Shown piece by piece: positions 25,458 through 35,079 of a stretch of 54,091 nt of DNA (position 1 is the stretch's first letter; every line of letters begins with the position of its first letter). The notes beneath the pieces were generated by a model. It had not been told where the DNA came from. It searched no databases and saw nothing but the letters and a program-made list of their open reading frames with translations. The stretch is from an uncultured Erysipelotrichaceae bacterium (GTDB lineage: Bacteria > Bacillota_I > Bacilli_A > RF39 > UBA660): contig CAOJNP010000006.1 of NCBI GenBank assembly GCA_948439995.1, positions 1-54,091 on the forward strand. Reading direction: 5' to 3'. A program made the translations under genes and the position numbers.

Positions 25458-26977
25458 TATTTTTCCACCTTAATTCTTAGAAAAATTGGGGTGGGATCAA
25501 AAACATGATATTTTAAACTTTCTTGAAATTCAAAATGTTCATCCAATTGATTTAATTGTTTTTGAATTTCTTTTCCAGTATCTGGTAAAAAAGGAGTTAA
25601 AAAGATTGCCGAAATTCGAATGGACTCCAATAAATGATACAATACTGTTTCTAAACGATTCTTATTTTGATCATCTTTTGCTAAAACCCATGGCATTGTT
25701 TCATCAATATATTTATTACTACGACGAAGTAGCTCAAAAATTTCATCCAAAGCTTTTCCAATTTCCAATTCATCCATTCGTTTAGTAACTTTTGTTTTTA
25801 AATCATTAATTAATTTTATAAAATCAAAATCGATTGGGTCTGTTTCTTTTTTATTTTCAATATGACCATCAAAATATTTTTTAGCCATTGCAATAGTACG
25901 ATTTACTAAATTTCCTAAAACATTAGCTAAGTCAGAATTAATTCGATCAATAATTAATTCATTAGTAATATTTCCATCGTGACCATAAGGAATTTCATGT
26001 AAAACATAATAACGAATTGCATCTACTCCAAATTGTTTTACTAAATCATCTGCATATAGTACATTTCCTTTACTTTTACTCATTTTATCTTCATTCATTA
26101 AAAGCCAAGGATGAGCAAATATTTTTTTTGGCAGAGGTAAATCCAATGCCATTAAGAAAATAGGCCAATAAATCATATGAAAACGAATAATATCTTTCCC
26201 AATGACATGCAAATCCGCTGGCCAATATTTCTGAAATTCTTCTTTCGTAGAATCTACATCATATCCTATGTTAGTAATATAATTAGTAAGAGCATCTAAC
26301 CAAACATAAACAACATGTTTTGGATCGGAAGGAACTTTAATCCCCCAATCAAAAGAAGTTCTAGAAACACATAAATCCAATAAACCTGGCTTAATAAAGT
26401 TATTCATAATTTCATTTTTTCGAGATTCTGGTTCAATAAATTCAGGATGTGATTCAATATAATCTTCTAATCTCTTTTGATATTTTGACATTTTGAAGAA
26501 ATAAGATTCTTCACTTTTTTTAACAACTTCTCTACCACAATCCGGACATTTTCCATCAACTAATTGACTCTCTGTAAAAAAAGACTCACAAGGAATACAA
26601 TATAAACCTTCATATTTACCTAAATAAATATCTCCTTGATTTAATAATTTTTCAAAAATATTTCCAACTACTTTTTCATGAATTGGATCTGTTGTTCTAA
26701 CAAACCGATCATATGAAGTATTCATAATATCCCATATATCCTTTATTTCCTGGGAAATATTATCACAATATTCCTGACATGTTACACCTTGTTCTTTGGC
26801 TTTGATTGCAATTTTTTCACCATGTTCATCTGTACCTGTTTGAAAATAAACATCATAACCTAATAAACGTTTAAATCTTGCGATCGAATCTGCTAATACA
26901 ATTTCATATGTATTTCCAATATGAGGTTTCGCAGATGTATAAGCTATAGCAGTAAATATACTAAATTTTTCTTTCAT
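25457..26977 (-). CDS. metG: Methionyl-tRNA synthetase
   Basis: A 506-residue class I synthetase that charges tRNA-Met. AYTSAKPHIGNTYE contains the HIGN motif, CIPCESFF with CPDCG is the zinc knuckle (about 126-148), and DKMSKSKGN (about 292-300) is the KMSKS loop. The C-terminal dimerisation domain present in the Bacillus enzyme is absent, so this is the short form. A Met T-box leader lies upstream and controls the gene by tRNA charging. A near-perfect Noc-binding palindrome lies within the coding sequence (26745-26758). Confidence 0.98.
   Translation of the reverse strand: MKEKFSIFTAIAYTSAKPHIGNTYEIVLADSIARFKRLLGYDVYFQTGTDEHGEKIAIKAKEQGVTCQEYCDNISQEIKDIWDIMNTSYDRFVRTTDPIHEKVVGNIFEKLLNQGDIYLGKYEGLYCIPCESFFTESQLVDGKCPDCGREVVKKSEESYFFKMSKYQKRLEDYIESHPEFIEPESRKNEIMNNFIKPGLLDLCVSRTSFDWGIKVPSDPKHVVYVWLDALTNYITNIGYDVDSTKEEFQKYWPADLHVIGKDIIRFHMIYWPIFLMALDLPLPKKIFAHPWLLMNEDKMSKSKGNVLYADDLVKQFGVDAIRYYVLHEIPYGHDGNITNELIIDRINSDLANVLGNLVNRTIAMAKKYFDGHIENKKETDPIDFDFIKLINDLKTKVTKRMDELEIGKALDEIFELLRRSNKYIDETMPWVLAKDDQNKNRLETVLYHLLESIRISAIFLTPFLPDTGKEIQKQLNQLDEHFEFQESLKYHVFDPTPIFLRIKVEK
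26745..26758. promoter_or_regulatory. Near-match Noc-binding site in metG
   Basis: ATTTCCTGGGAAAT differs by one base from the Bacillus Noc-binding consensus ATTTCCCGGGAAAT. See also 31975-31988. Confidence 0.45.
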
Positions 26978-26989
26978 AATTACCTCTTT

Positions 26990-27199
26990 CTAAAAATAAA
27001 AAAGTCACGAACTAAAGGACGAGCAAACCCCGTGGTACCACCTTTATTCATGACTTTCATGCACTTTCTTTCGTAACGTGAATCATCCGTTTTAGCTCCA
27101 GAATCATTTTCAATATTTCTTTTTATCTATTCTCACCAAACATAGATTCTCTCAAAAAAAGAAAATATCTCTCTTTCCTTCATTACTAAATTTATGAAA
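26990..27199 (-). promoter_or_regulatory. T-box leader of metG
   Basis: The minus strand carries the T-box core AAAGGTGGTACCACGGG (about 27046-27030) and, just after it, CCTTTAGTTCGTGACT (27018-27003), which pairs with AGTCATGAATAAAGG (27055-27041) to form a terminator ending in a T-run. Upstream lies a stem I-like region with an apical ATCTAT/ATAGAT helix and a GGTGAGA loop. An ATG at 27107-27105 is a plausible Met specifier. Uncharged tRNA-Met would stabilise the antiterminator. Confidence 0.92.
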
Positions 27200-27229
27200 A
27201 TTCTATCACGTTCATTCAAGAAATGTCAA
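27200..27229 (-). promoter_or_regulatory. Promoter of metG T-box leader
   Basis: Minus strand TTGACA (27229-27224), 18-base spacer ending in TGA, TAGAAT (27205-27200). The -35 lies inside the last codons of spoVT. Confidence 0.65.
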
Positions 27230-27743
27230 TTTTATTTGCAATCATTAATGCTACAAATTTAGCAAATTGTTTTTCTTCTTTAGAAAAAGAATGGTCTTTC
27301 ATTAAAATAATTAAACCCAAACAATCTATCGATGATATAATTGGTTGAATATAAAAATAGCCTTCTATTTCATAGTCTTTTAATTCTAATTTTTCATAAG
27401 AATTTGATTCATAATTTTCTCTATTTTGTATATACATTAACATTTTAGAATTTAAACTTACATTCTTTAAATCAAATTGTATATTATCTGAAAAAGAAAC
27501 TACTTTGTCACGATCTGTAATAATTAATGCATAATCCATTATTGTTGGAATAATTTCACATAATTTATTTGAAAAATCTTGATATTCTAACATTCGAGAA
27601 TATTTTTTTAATATGATTTGATCATCTTCTGTAAAAATTTCTAAATTTTCTCCATCACGAATTCCTAAATGTCTTCTTATTTCTTTTGGAATCACTATTC
27701 TTCCTAATTCATCAATTCTTCGAATTACTCCTGTTGACTTCAA
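27216..27743 (-). CDS. spoVT: Stage V sporulation regulator SpoVT
   Basis: A 175-residue regulator: an AbrB-type swapped-hairpin DNA-binding domain (MKSTGVIRRIDELGRIVIPK, then EIRRHLGIRDGENLEIF) and a C-terminal GAF-like domain (about 55-175). SpoVT tunes late forespore gene expression. The start is TTG 27743 behind GGAGTG. It follows mfd as in Bacillus. Its 3' end contains the -35 of the metG T-box promoter. Confidence 0.97.
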   Translation of the reverse strand: MKSTGVIRRIDELGRIVIPKEIRRHLGIRDGENLEIFTEDDQIILKKYSRMLEYQDFSNKLCEIIPTIMDYALIITDRDKVVSFSDNIQFDLKNVSLNSKMLMYIQNRENYESNSYEKLELKDYEIEGYFYIQPIISSIDCLGLIILMKDHSFSKEEKQFAKFVALMIANKIDIS

Positions 27744-27812
27744 AATCGTTCACTCCATTCTAACTATAGTGTTGGAATAAACCTATTATTTTATACAAAA
27801 AATTATTTAAAT

Positions 27813-30800
27813 TTAGGAAATACTATTCGAAATTTTATCAAATAATGGAACTACATAATATACAAAATGTTTTTCCAATCCATTTAAATATAAGGAAATC
27901 TGAATTTTCTTATTTTCATACTTTAATCTAAATTTTGGATTAATATTATAAGCTTCTAAAAATAATTTATCGCCTTTCATATTAGAACTAATCTCTTCTG
28001 GTAATTCAATAATAATTTCACGTTCTGTTTGCTTTACTTTCGTAATTTTTAGCTTTCTTGCAATTTTTTCAAACCATTCTTCATACATATAGATTTCTAA
28101 AGACTCAAAAATAGTCCCAAAACGATCTTCTAATTCTTCTTTTAATTGTAATAACGTTTCATAACTATCTATAGTATTGATCTTTTGATGTAATTCTATT
28201 TTTAATTCTTCATCACTAACATATTCATCTTTAATATGGGTTTCTACATTAATGAGCGATTTGTTTTCTTCTTCTTCTGGTTCTACTATTTCTCCTCGTA
28301 AGCGTTTCATTTCTTCCTCAACCATTTTCATATATAAAGATATCCCGACAGTATCTACAAAACCAGCTTGTTCACTACCAAGTAAATCACCTGCTCCACG
28401 AATGGATAAATCACGCATAGCAATTCGATATCCACTTCCTAATTCCGTAAATTCTTTAATGGCTTGTAATCTTTTAACAGCTATATCATTTAATACATGA
28501 TTAGATCGATACATTAAATAAGCATAAGCAATTCGATTACTTCTGCCTACACGTCCTCTTAATTGATATAATTGGCTTAAACCAAAATGATCCGCATCAT
28601 AAATAATAAGAGTATTTGCATTTTGAATATCAATTCCTGTTTCAATAATTGTTGTACAAAGTAAAATATCATATTCATGATGAATAAAAGAATTCATTAT
28701 ATTTTCTAAATCTGTTTTTGACATTTGTCCATGAGCAAAAGTGATTCTAGCTTCTGGTACAAGTTGTTTTAATTCATTCATTTTTTTCTCTATAGTAGCA
28801 ATCTGATTATATAATATAAAAATTTGACCATTTCTAGAAAGTTCTTTATAAATTGCATCCTTGATTAAAAAAGGATTTTCTTCAATCACATAAGTTTGTA
28901 CTGGATAACGATTAACTGGAGCTGTATCAATAATTGATAAATCACGTAATCCACTCAAAGCCATTTTTAAAGTTCTTGGAATGGGAGTTGCAGAAAGTGT
29001 TAAAACATTAACATCATTTTTAAATTTTTTTATTTTTTCTTTATGAGTAACACCAAAACGTTGTTCTTCATCAACTATTAGTAAGCCAAGTTTTTGAAAT
29101 GTTACGTCATCACTAAGTAATCGATGAGTGCCAAATACCATATCAATTTTTCCTGTTTTTAAACCTTCAATAATCCGCTTAGTATCCTTATGACTTGTGA
29201 AGCGATTTAATAAAGCAATTTCTATAGGATAATCCGCAAAACGAATCATTGCAGATTCATACTGTTGTTTACTTAATATTGTAGTAGGACATAAATAAAA
29301 TACTTGTTTATTATTTAAAATCGTTTTAAAAATAGCACGAAATGCAACTTCTGTTTTACCAAATCCCACATCTCCACATAATAATCGATCCATTGGAACC
29401 GAACTTTTTAAATCGCGATTAATATCTTGAATTGCTCTTAACTGATCTTTTGTTGGCTCATATGGAAATAAGGAAGAAAAAACTTCTTCTTCAACATAAT
29501 CTTGATATGCTATTCCTTTAATACTACTTCGTTTTGCATACAGATTAATTAATTCCTCAGATATATCATGAATTCTCTTTTGAATTGCTCTTTTTTTATT
29601 TACCCAAGAAGTCGAATTTAATTTATTTATTTGTGGCTTCATACCATCTTTATCTGAATACTTATAGATCGTTGAAATTTTTTCTACTGGAATATAAATT
29701 TTGTCATTACCAGCATAATTAATTTGTATATAATCCTTTTTTAATCCTTGTTGAACTAAAGTTACAACTCCATAATAAATTCCAATACCATGTGCTCGAT
29801 GAACTACATAATCTCCAGATTTCAAAGAATCTAAAACATTCACTTTTCTACCAATACGATAATTATTTTTATAGTGAATTGTTTGATCTTGAATTTTTTC
29901 AATATCATATTCTGAAATGACAACATAGTTCTGAAACAGAAAACCATGATTGATTTTCTGTTTTAAAATGGTAATAAAATTTTTATCGATTTTGGATTTA
30001 TCATATTGAATAGGAAAATCATGAAACAATTCTTTTACTTGTTTAATTTGATTTTCTTTTGATAAGCAAAATACTATTTTTTTAGATAAATGATAATTTT
30101 CTTCTATAAAATTAAATAATTTTTGAAAGTCTCCCTGAAAATTATTAATTTCTTTAGAATCATATTGATAAACACTTGCTTTTTTAATAAATTGATCAAA
30201 AGTATTTAAATACAAATGATAAGACACACAAATATCTTCAAAAGAATACATATATTGTTTTTCTTTTTCATTTTTTGATATCTTATATTCAAAAATATCT
30301 TCTTCTAATTTTTGGTAGCTGGTTTTAATTTGATGGAAATCTTTATAAATTACAATTGGTTCTTCCATATAATCATATAAAGAACTAGTACTAGAAGTTT
30401 CAATTTCTTGATATGGATGAATTTCTACTTGATCTACATTCTCTAAAGACAATTGTGAAGATTCATCAAATTGACGAATTGATTCAATTTCATCTCCAAA
30501 TAATTCAATTCGAAATGGTTTTTCTTCATAAACAGGAAAGACATCTATAACAAAACCTCGTACTGCAAATTCTCCTGTAGAAGTTACCAAAGTTTCTTTT
30601 TTATACCCATACTGTACTAATTGTTCTTGAAAAGAATTTCGATCTAAATGTAAATTTTTCTGTAAAGATATTGTGAATAAATTTTGTTGATTAACATCTG
30701 GTAAAAAACGTAAAAATCCTGTTAAATTAGTAATGACAATAAAATGCCCTTCCTTGATTTTTTCTAATGTTTCTAGACGCTTCATTTTTAATTCAGGAGA

Positions 30801-31031
30801 AATTGCCACAGCAACAGATGATAAAAAATCGTCCATTGGAAACAGTAAAACTTGTTCAGTATAAGTTTGTAAAGAATTGTATATTTGATTTGCTTCATAT
30901 AAAGTACTTGTTAATACTAAAACATTTTTTTGAAAATGTTGAAATGTTTGCAATATGTAAAAAATGTTTAACTCATTTGTTAAACCTTGTATAATACTAC
31001 CATTTTCAAAATGAAAATAAGTTGTTTCCAT
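27813..31031 (-). CDS. mfd: Transcription-repair coupling factor Mfd
   Basis: A 1072-residue translocase that removes stalled RNA polymerase and recruits UvrA. The N-terminal UvrB-like part (about 1-300) is followed by the polymerase-interacting domain (LKSGDYVVHRAHGIGIYYG, about 390-408). The motor has Walker A GDVGFGKTEVAFRA, Walker B LLIVDEEQRFGV, the ATPIPRT motif and QLRGRVGRS. A C-terminal TRCF domain ends the protein. Slightly shorter than the Bacillus protein. It starts 11 bases after pth. Confidence 0.98.
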   Translation of the reverse strand: METTYFHFENGSIIQGLTNELNIFYILQTFQHFQKNVLVLTSTLYEANQIYNSLQTYTEQVLLFPMDDFLSSVAVAISPELKMKRLETLEKIKEGHFIVITNLTGFLRFLPDVNQQNLFTISLQKNLHLDRNSFQEQLVQYGYKKETLVTSTGEFAVRGFVIDVFPVYEEKPFRIELFGDEIESIRQFDESSQLSLENVDQVEIHPYQEIETSSTSSLYDYMEEPIVIYKDFHQIKTSYQKLEEDIFEYKISKNEKEKQYMYSFEDICVSYHLYLNTFDQFIKKASVYQYDSKEINNFQGDFQKLFNFIEENYHLSKKIVFCLSKENQIKQVKELFHDFPIQYDKSKIDKNFITILKQKINHGFLFQNYVVISEYDIEKIQDQTIHYKNNYRIGRKVNVLDSLKSGDYVVHRAHGIGIYYGVVTLVQQGLKKDYIQINYAGNDKIYIPVEKISTIYKYSDKDGMKPQINKLNSTSWVNKKRAIQKRIHDISEELINLYAKRSSIKGIAYQDYVEEEVFSSLFPYEPTKDQLRAIQDINRDLKSSVPMDRLLCGDVGFGKTEVAFRAIFKTILNNKQVFYLCPTTILSKQQYESAMIRFADYPIEIALLNRFTSHKDTKRIIEGLKTGKIDMVFGTHRLLSDDVTFQKLGLLIVDEEQRFGVTHKEKIKKFKNDVNVLTLSATPIPRTLKMALSGLRDLSIIDTAPVNRYPVQTYVIEENPFLIKDAIYKELSRNGQIFILYNQIATIEKKMNELKQLVPEARITFAHGQMSKTDLENIMNSFIHHEYDILLCTTIIETGIDIQNANTLIIYDADHFGLSQLYQLRGRVGRSNRIAYAYLMYRSNHVLNDIAVKRLQAIKEFTELGSGYRIAMRDLSIRGAGDLLGSEQAGFVDTVGISLYMKMVEEEMKRLRGEIVEPEEEENKSLINVETHIKDEYVSDEELKIELHQKINTIDSYETLLQLKEELEDRFGTIFESLEIYMYEEWFEKIARKLKITKVKQTEREIIIELPEEISSNMKGDKLFLEAYNINPKFRLKYENKKIQISLYLNGLEKHFVYYVVPLFDKISNSIS

Positions 31032-31042
31032 AATACGCTCCT

Positions 31043-31588
31043 TTAGTTAAATTTACACATCGTTTTATCTACTCCATCTTGAATAAATGATTTAATAATA
31101 TCGTGATAAGTTTGATATTGTTTTTTTATGATTTCCATTTCATGTTTTGAAAATTTACCTAATACATAATCAATTGTATCATCACACTTAGCCGATGCAA
31201 TACCAATTTTTAATCTACAGAAATTATTATTTCCCAAAGAAGAAATAATTGATTTAATTCCATTATGTCCTCCAGAAGAACTATTTTTCTTAATACGATG
31301 TGTTTGAAAAGGTAAATCTAAATCATCTTGAATGATTAAAATATCTTCCATTCTAATATGATAAAAATCTACTGCTTTTCTCACAGAATTTCCAGAAAGA
31401 TTCATGTAAGTACTTGGCTTTAAAAAAAGAACTTTCTCATTATTTATTGTTTTAATTTGATAAAATCCATCAAATTTATTCTTCCATAAATTATTATTGA
31501 TATACTCATCTAAAATCATAAATCCAATATTATGTCTCGTATTTTCATATTCTTTTCCAGGATTACCCAGACCTACAATAAGTTTCAT
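31043..31588 (-). CDS. pth: Peptidyl-tRNA hydrolase
   Basis: A 181-residue hydrolase that frees peptides from tRNA. Family blocks: GLGNPGKEYENTRHNIGFM with catalytic His20, LKPSTYMNLSG, IIQDDLDLPF with the catalytic Asp, and SSGGHNGIKSI. Normal length. The start overlaps the trmN6 stop by 4 bases and mfd follows, as in Bacillus. Confidence 0.98.
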   Translation of the reverse strand: MKLIVGLGNPGKEYENTRHNIGFMILDEYINNNLWKNKFDGFYQIKTINNEKVLFLKPSTYMNLSGNSVRKAVDFYHIRMEDILIIQDDLDLPFQTHRIKKNSSSGGHNGIKSIISSLGNNNFCRLKIGIASAKCDDTIDYVLGKFSKHEMEIIKKQYQTYHDIIKSFIQDGVDKTMCKFN

Positions 31589-32304
31589 TTTATTCCTCCC
31601 TCAAAGAGTTTTTGATATGTTGTTAATTCATCTAAAAAAATTGGTTGATGAATTTTCATACCTATATTACCTCGTTTTATTGCACGAAACAATATTAAAA
31701 AAGAGGATTCTTTTCTTTTTGGATAAACCAAATAAAGATCCTTTACTCGCAACTTATATTTTTCCATTAATACTAAAATTTCTTGTAAGCGCTCAGAAAT
31801 ATGTACCAAATAAAAATTTCCCTTATCTTTTAAAAAATGAGACGCAATAGAAATGATTTCTTCTAAGTTAATTTCAACTTCATGTCTAGCTATTTGCTTG
31901 ATTTTTTCTTGATTCAAAAAAGCTTTGTGATGAAAAGGAAAATAAGGTGGATTGCAGGTAATTATATCAAAATTATTTCCCGGGAAATATGTGGATAAGT
32001 TTTTTATATTATCATGAATAATTTGAATCTGATTTTCTAAATGATTATAATGAACCGAATCTTGTGCTAGCTGATAAATTTCATTTTGTAATTCAATTCC
32101 AACTATAGGAATAGATAATTTTGTTGTTAAAATAATAGGAATAATTGCGTTACCAGTACATAAATCTAAAATTGTTTTATCCTTTTTATGAAATTTTACA
32201 CATTCTGCTAAAAGTATGGAATCTAAAGAAAATTTAAAACCTTCTTCATATTGATAAATTTTTAAATTGGGATAATCATATACATCATTAAGTATTTTTT
32301 TCAT
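31585..32304 (-). CDS. trmN6: tRNA1(Val) adenine-N6 methyltransferase family (YabB/TrmN6)
   Basis: A 239-residue AdoMet-dependent methyltransferase. EEGFKFSLDSILLAEC starts the fold, TILDLCTGNAIIPI is motif I and DIITCNPPYFPF is the catalytic NPPY. Relatives methylate A37 of tRNA-Val. It overlaps ricT by 17 bases upstream and pth by 4 downstream. An exact Noc-binding palindrome and an exact DnaA box lie side by side in its coding sequence. Confidence 0.93.
   Translation of the reverse strand: MKKILNDVYDYPNLKIYQYEEGFKFSLDSILLAECVKFHKKDKTILDLCTGNAIIPIILTTKLSIPIVGIELQNEIYQLAQDSVHYNHLENQIQIIHDNIKNLSTYFPGNNFDIITCNPPYFPFHHKAFLNQEKIKQIARHEVEINLEEIISIASHFLKDKGNFYLVHISERLQEILVLMEKYKLRVKDLYLVYPKRKESSFLILFRAIKRGNIGMKIHQPIFLDELTTYQKLFEGGIK
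31975..31988. promoter_or_regulatory. Exact Noc-binding site (NBS) with adjacent DnaA box
   Basis: ATTTCCCGGGAAAT is identical to the Bacillus Noc-binding consensus and is a perfect palindrome (16 bp including flanking T/A). An exact DnaA box TGTGGATAA follows at 31990-31998. CCCGGG is very rare in a sequence this AT-rich, which argues against chance. A Noc-like ParB is encoded at 52769-53998. Confidence 0.7.
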
Positions 32305-33076
32305 CTAAATAAAATTCCTTATATTCATTATTTATAAAAACTTTATATTTTCGATTTAATATATCAATACTAGTAACTACTCCTTCTCCTAATGGTGTAT
32401 TCATTTTTTGTCCTAGATTAGGCATTCCAATCTGACATTTTTGATATTCCTCATCTTCATATGCTAAACAACACAATAATCTTCCACAACATCCATTAAT
32501 CTTAGAAGGATTTAAAGCTAAATTTTGATTTTTAGCCATATTCATACTAACAGACTCTAAATGATTTAAAAAACTAGAACAACATAATTCACGACCACAT
32601 GGACCAATTCCACCAATTTGTTCGGCTTTATCACGTGCACCTACTTGTCTTAATTCAATTCTAGTACGATAAATACCAGCTAATTTTTTTGCAAGTTCAC
32701 GGAAATCTACTCGTTCATCAGCATAAAAGTTTAAAAGCAATTGTTGCCGATCAAAAGTAAATTCAGAATCGATAAAATTCATCTTTAAATTTAATTCATT
32801 TGCTAATTTTTTTGCATTTTTTAAAGCAGAATTACTATCTTTTAAATTTATTAAATATTGTTCATAATCTTTTTTTGTACTAATTCTTATAATATTTTTA
32901 ATATTTTCTTTAAAAGATTTAATATGTGTTTCATCTACACGATTTACTACTTTTCCAAACTGTAAGCCTTTTTCCGTTTCCACAATAACTGTTACATTCA
33001 TAGGAATTTTTAAATCATGTCCATTAAAATAATAAACTTTTCCTTTATCGCGAAAAGTAACTCCATAAATATTCAT
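32288..33076 (-). CDS. ricT: RicT/YaaT (PSP1 domain) regulatory protein
   Basis: A 262-residue PSP1 protein. The Cys cluster is intact: GPCGRELCCSSFL and NGCCGRLLCCLAYEDEEY, the ligands of the iron-sulphur clusters in the Ric complex. RicT with RicA and RicF adjusts RNase Y processing and, in Bacillus, helps sporulation and competence. It lies two bases after holB and overlaps trmN6, the usual holB-yaaT-yabB order. Confidence 0.97.
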   Translation of the reverse strand: MNIYGVTFRDKGKVYYFNGHDLKIPMNVTVIVETEKGLQFGKVVNRVDETHIKSFKENIKNIIRISTKKDYEQYLINLKDSNSALKNAKKLANELNLKMNFIDSEFTFDRQQLLLNFYADERVDFRELAKKLAGIYRTRIELRQVGARDKAEQIGGIGPCGRELCCSSFLNHLESVSMNMAKNQNLALNPSKINGCCGRLLCCLAYEDEEYQKCQIGMPNLGQKMNTPLGEGVVTSIDILNRKYKVFINNEYKEFYLDEKNT

Positions 33077-33078
33077 TT

Positions 33079-33915
33079 TTACGACCTCGTTTCTAATACA
33101 AATCGATCTAATAAAAGATTAATATTAACATTATAGCTTAATTCTTCTTCCAATTGTCTTACAAAATTCATTTGTTTCACAAAATAATTAGATGTATTTT
33201 TTAAAATGAATTTTAGTATATCATACTTTTCTGAAAAAATATTTTGATTTAAAGAAATCAGATATAAATCGTGATAAATATTAAAAACAGCTTGAAATAA
33301 AAGTTGATATTGTTCTTTTTTAAAATCATAATCATGAAAAAACTCACGATTGATTGATACAGATAATTCTTTGTTTTCATGAATATGTTTTAAGTATTGC
33401 AATGCTATTAATTCCATATTAATATCTTTTGTAATATCCTCATAAAATGCTGAAATAATCTGACATCTACTTTTTATAGTATCAATCATATTTTCTTTAT
33501 TATTAGTAATAAAAAAGCCTAAAATACCATCTTCTGGCTCTTCTAAAAATTTTAATATAGCATTTGCGGATGAAGAATTAAATTTTTCTGAATTTAGTAC
33601 AATATATATATTGTACTTTGAAAAAATTGGCATTGTACTAAATTTCTGTTTTAATCCTAATATTTGCTCCTTTTTAATGTTTTGACCTTCTAATCGAATC
33701 ATGTCAAAAGACGGTAATTGTTCTGTATCAATTAAATGACATAAATTGCAATCAGTACAATTTTCTTGATATTTCTTTTCACAGATAATTTCCTTTATAA
33801 TTTTTTTTAAATCTTTTAGACATTTATCTTGATCATTTGTTTCAATCAAAAAAGCATGAGAAAGACGATTCTCATGATAATTTTGAAGAATTTGCTTGAA
33901 ATGATTATAAACCAT
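33079..33915 (-). CDS. holB: DNA polymerase III delta-prime subunit
   Basis: A 278-residue clamp-loader subunit. It has the zinc module (CTDCNLCHLI with an upstream Cys, about 53-65) and the SSANAILKFLEEP motif (about 113-125), followed by an arginine finger region IKSRCQII. Walker A is degenerate, as is normal for delta-prime. It works with DnaX and HolA to load the DnaN clamp. It follows bofA and precedes ricT. Confidence 0.95.
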   Translation of the reverse strand: MVYNHFKQILQNYHENRLSHAFLIETNDQDKCLKDLKKIIKEIICEKKYQENCTDCNLCHLIDTEQLPSFDMIRLEGQNIKKEQILGLKQKFSTMPIFSKYNIYIVLNSEKFNSSSANAILKFLEEPEDGILGFFITNNKENMIDTIKSRCQIISAFYEDITKDINMELIALQYLKHIHENKELSVSINREFFHDYDFKKEQYQLLFQAVFNIYHDLYLISLNQNIFSEKYDILKFILKNTSNYFVKQMNFVRQLEEELSYNVNINLLLDRFVLETRS

Positions 33916-33932
33916 ATTACCACCTAATATAA

Positions 33933-34118
33933 TTATACTAAGAAATACATTATAATTAAAGACAATAATCCTGGTAATCCTAAAATCGATACAATTCCAA
34001 CAGTAACAAGGTTAATTGGGACAAAAATATTAATGGATGATACTAATAAATTAAAACCGTATAAAATAACGAATGCTACTACTACTTTTTTTAAAACATT
34101 TACTATTTTTTTTATCAT
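33933..34118 (-). CDS. bofA: BofA-like pro-sigma-K processing inhibitor
   Basis: A 61-residue membrane protein with two hydrophobic segments, ending in INLVTVGIVSILGLPGLLSL, the BofA family signature. In Bacillus BofA holds the SpoIVFB protease inactive until the engulfment checkpoint. ATG 34118 follows GAGGGA; a TTG five codons upstream is inside that site. The recR-bofA order is as in Bacillus. Confidence 0.87.
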   Translation of the reverse strand: MIKKIVNVLKKVVVAFVILYGFNLLVSSINIFVPINLVTVGIVSILGLPGLLSLIIMYFLV

Positions 34119-34159
34119 AAAATAATCCCTCAATCCATTTTATGATAACTACAAAAAAT

Positions 34160-34765
34160 TTATTCAGAGATCTGTCGTCTATCACTTAAAGCTTTATCTA
34201 AAGTAATCGTATCAATATAATCAATTTCGGCTCCCATTGGAAGACCATAAGAAAGTCTTGATATTAGAACATTTTTTCCTTCAAATATTTTTTTGATATA
34301 CAATGTTGTAGTTTCTCCTTCTATAGAAGATTTTAAAGCCAAAATAATTTCTGGATTTTCTAATTTTTCAATTCTTTTGACTAAACTATTTAGATTAATA
34401 TCATCAGCACCAATATTATCTATTGGAGAAATTAAACCATTTAAAACATGATAAACTCCATTAAAATTACCTACTTTTTCAAAAGAAAAAACACTTTTAT
34501 AATCTTCAATTACACATATTATATTTTGGTTACGATCACTTGATGAACATATGGAACAAATTTCATCTTCCGTTATATGACCACATATTCCACAAGTATG
34601 TAAGTTTTGTTTTGCAAGTTTAATGTCTTCAGAAAAATGAACAATTTCTTCTTCTCTTATATCTAAGGTAGCCAAAGCTAATCGTTCAGCGCTTTTTTCT
34701 CCAATTCCTGGTAATTTTTTATAAAATTCAATTATTTTTTCTAACTTTTCTGGATAAATTTTCAT
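34160..34765 (-). CDS. recR: Recombination protein RecR
   Basis: A 201-residue RecR, a ring protein that helps RecF and RecO load RecA. A helix-hairpin-helix (KLPGIGEKSAERLA), a four-Cys zinc finger (CGICGHITEDEICSIC) and a Toprim domain (ICVIEDYKSVFSFEK, then SSIEGETTTLYI) are present. Its ATG overlaps the ybaB stop by one base. Confidence 0.98.
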   Translation of the reverse strand: MKIYPEKLEKIIEFYKKLPGIGEKSAERLALATLDIREEEIVHFSEDIKLAKQNLHTCGICGHITEDEICSICSSSDRNQNIICVIEDYKSVFSFEKVGNFNGVYHVLNGLISPIDNIGADDINLNSLVKRIEKLENPEIILALKSSIEGETTTLYIKKIFEGKNVLISRLSYGLPMGAEIDYIDTITLDKALSDRRQISE

Positions 34766-35064
34766 TACATTAAACCATCAAGCATTCCAGCATAAGATCC
34801 CATTTTTTCTTGAAATGCAAAGTCTATTTTTGACATGACATCTTTAATTGCTAGATGAATCATATCTTCTAACATTTCATGATCATCTTCTAAAATTGGT
34901 TCTTTATGTAAAATTTTAATTGAAATCAATTCTTTTTTTCCATTAAACGAAACTTCTACCCAATCTGATTTTCCTGTAAAAATTTCAGAATTTAGTTCTT
35001 CCTTCTTTTTTTGTAAATCTTTTTGCATTTTCTGTGCTTGTGCCATAATACTTTGCATATTCAT
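34765..35064 (-). CDS. ybaB: YbaB/EbfC nucleoid-associated protein
   Basis: A 99-residue DNA-binding protein. MNMQSIMAQAQKMQKDLQKK starts it, VEVSFNGKKELISIKI is the beta sheet, and the end LDGLM is typical. It sits between dnaX and recR as in most bacteria and is coupled to recR by a one-base overlap. Confidence 0.96.
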   Translation of the reverse strand: MNMQSIMAQAQKMQKDLQKKKEELNSEIFTGKSDWVEVSFNGKKELISIKILHKEPILEDDHEMLEDMIHLAIKDVMSKIDFAFQEKMGSYAGMLDGLM

Positions 35065-35079
35065 ATTATTTCCTTCTTT

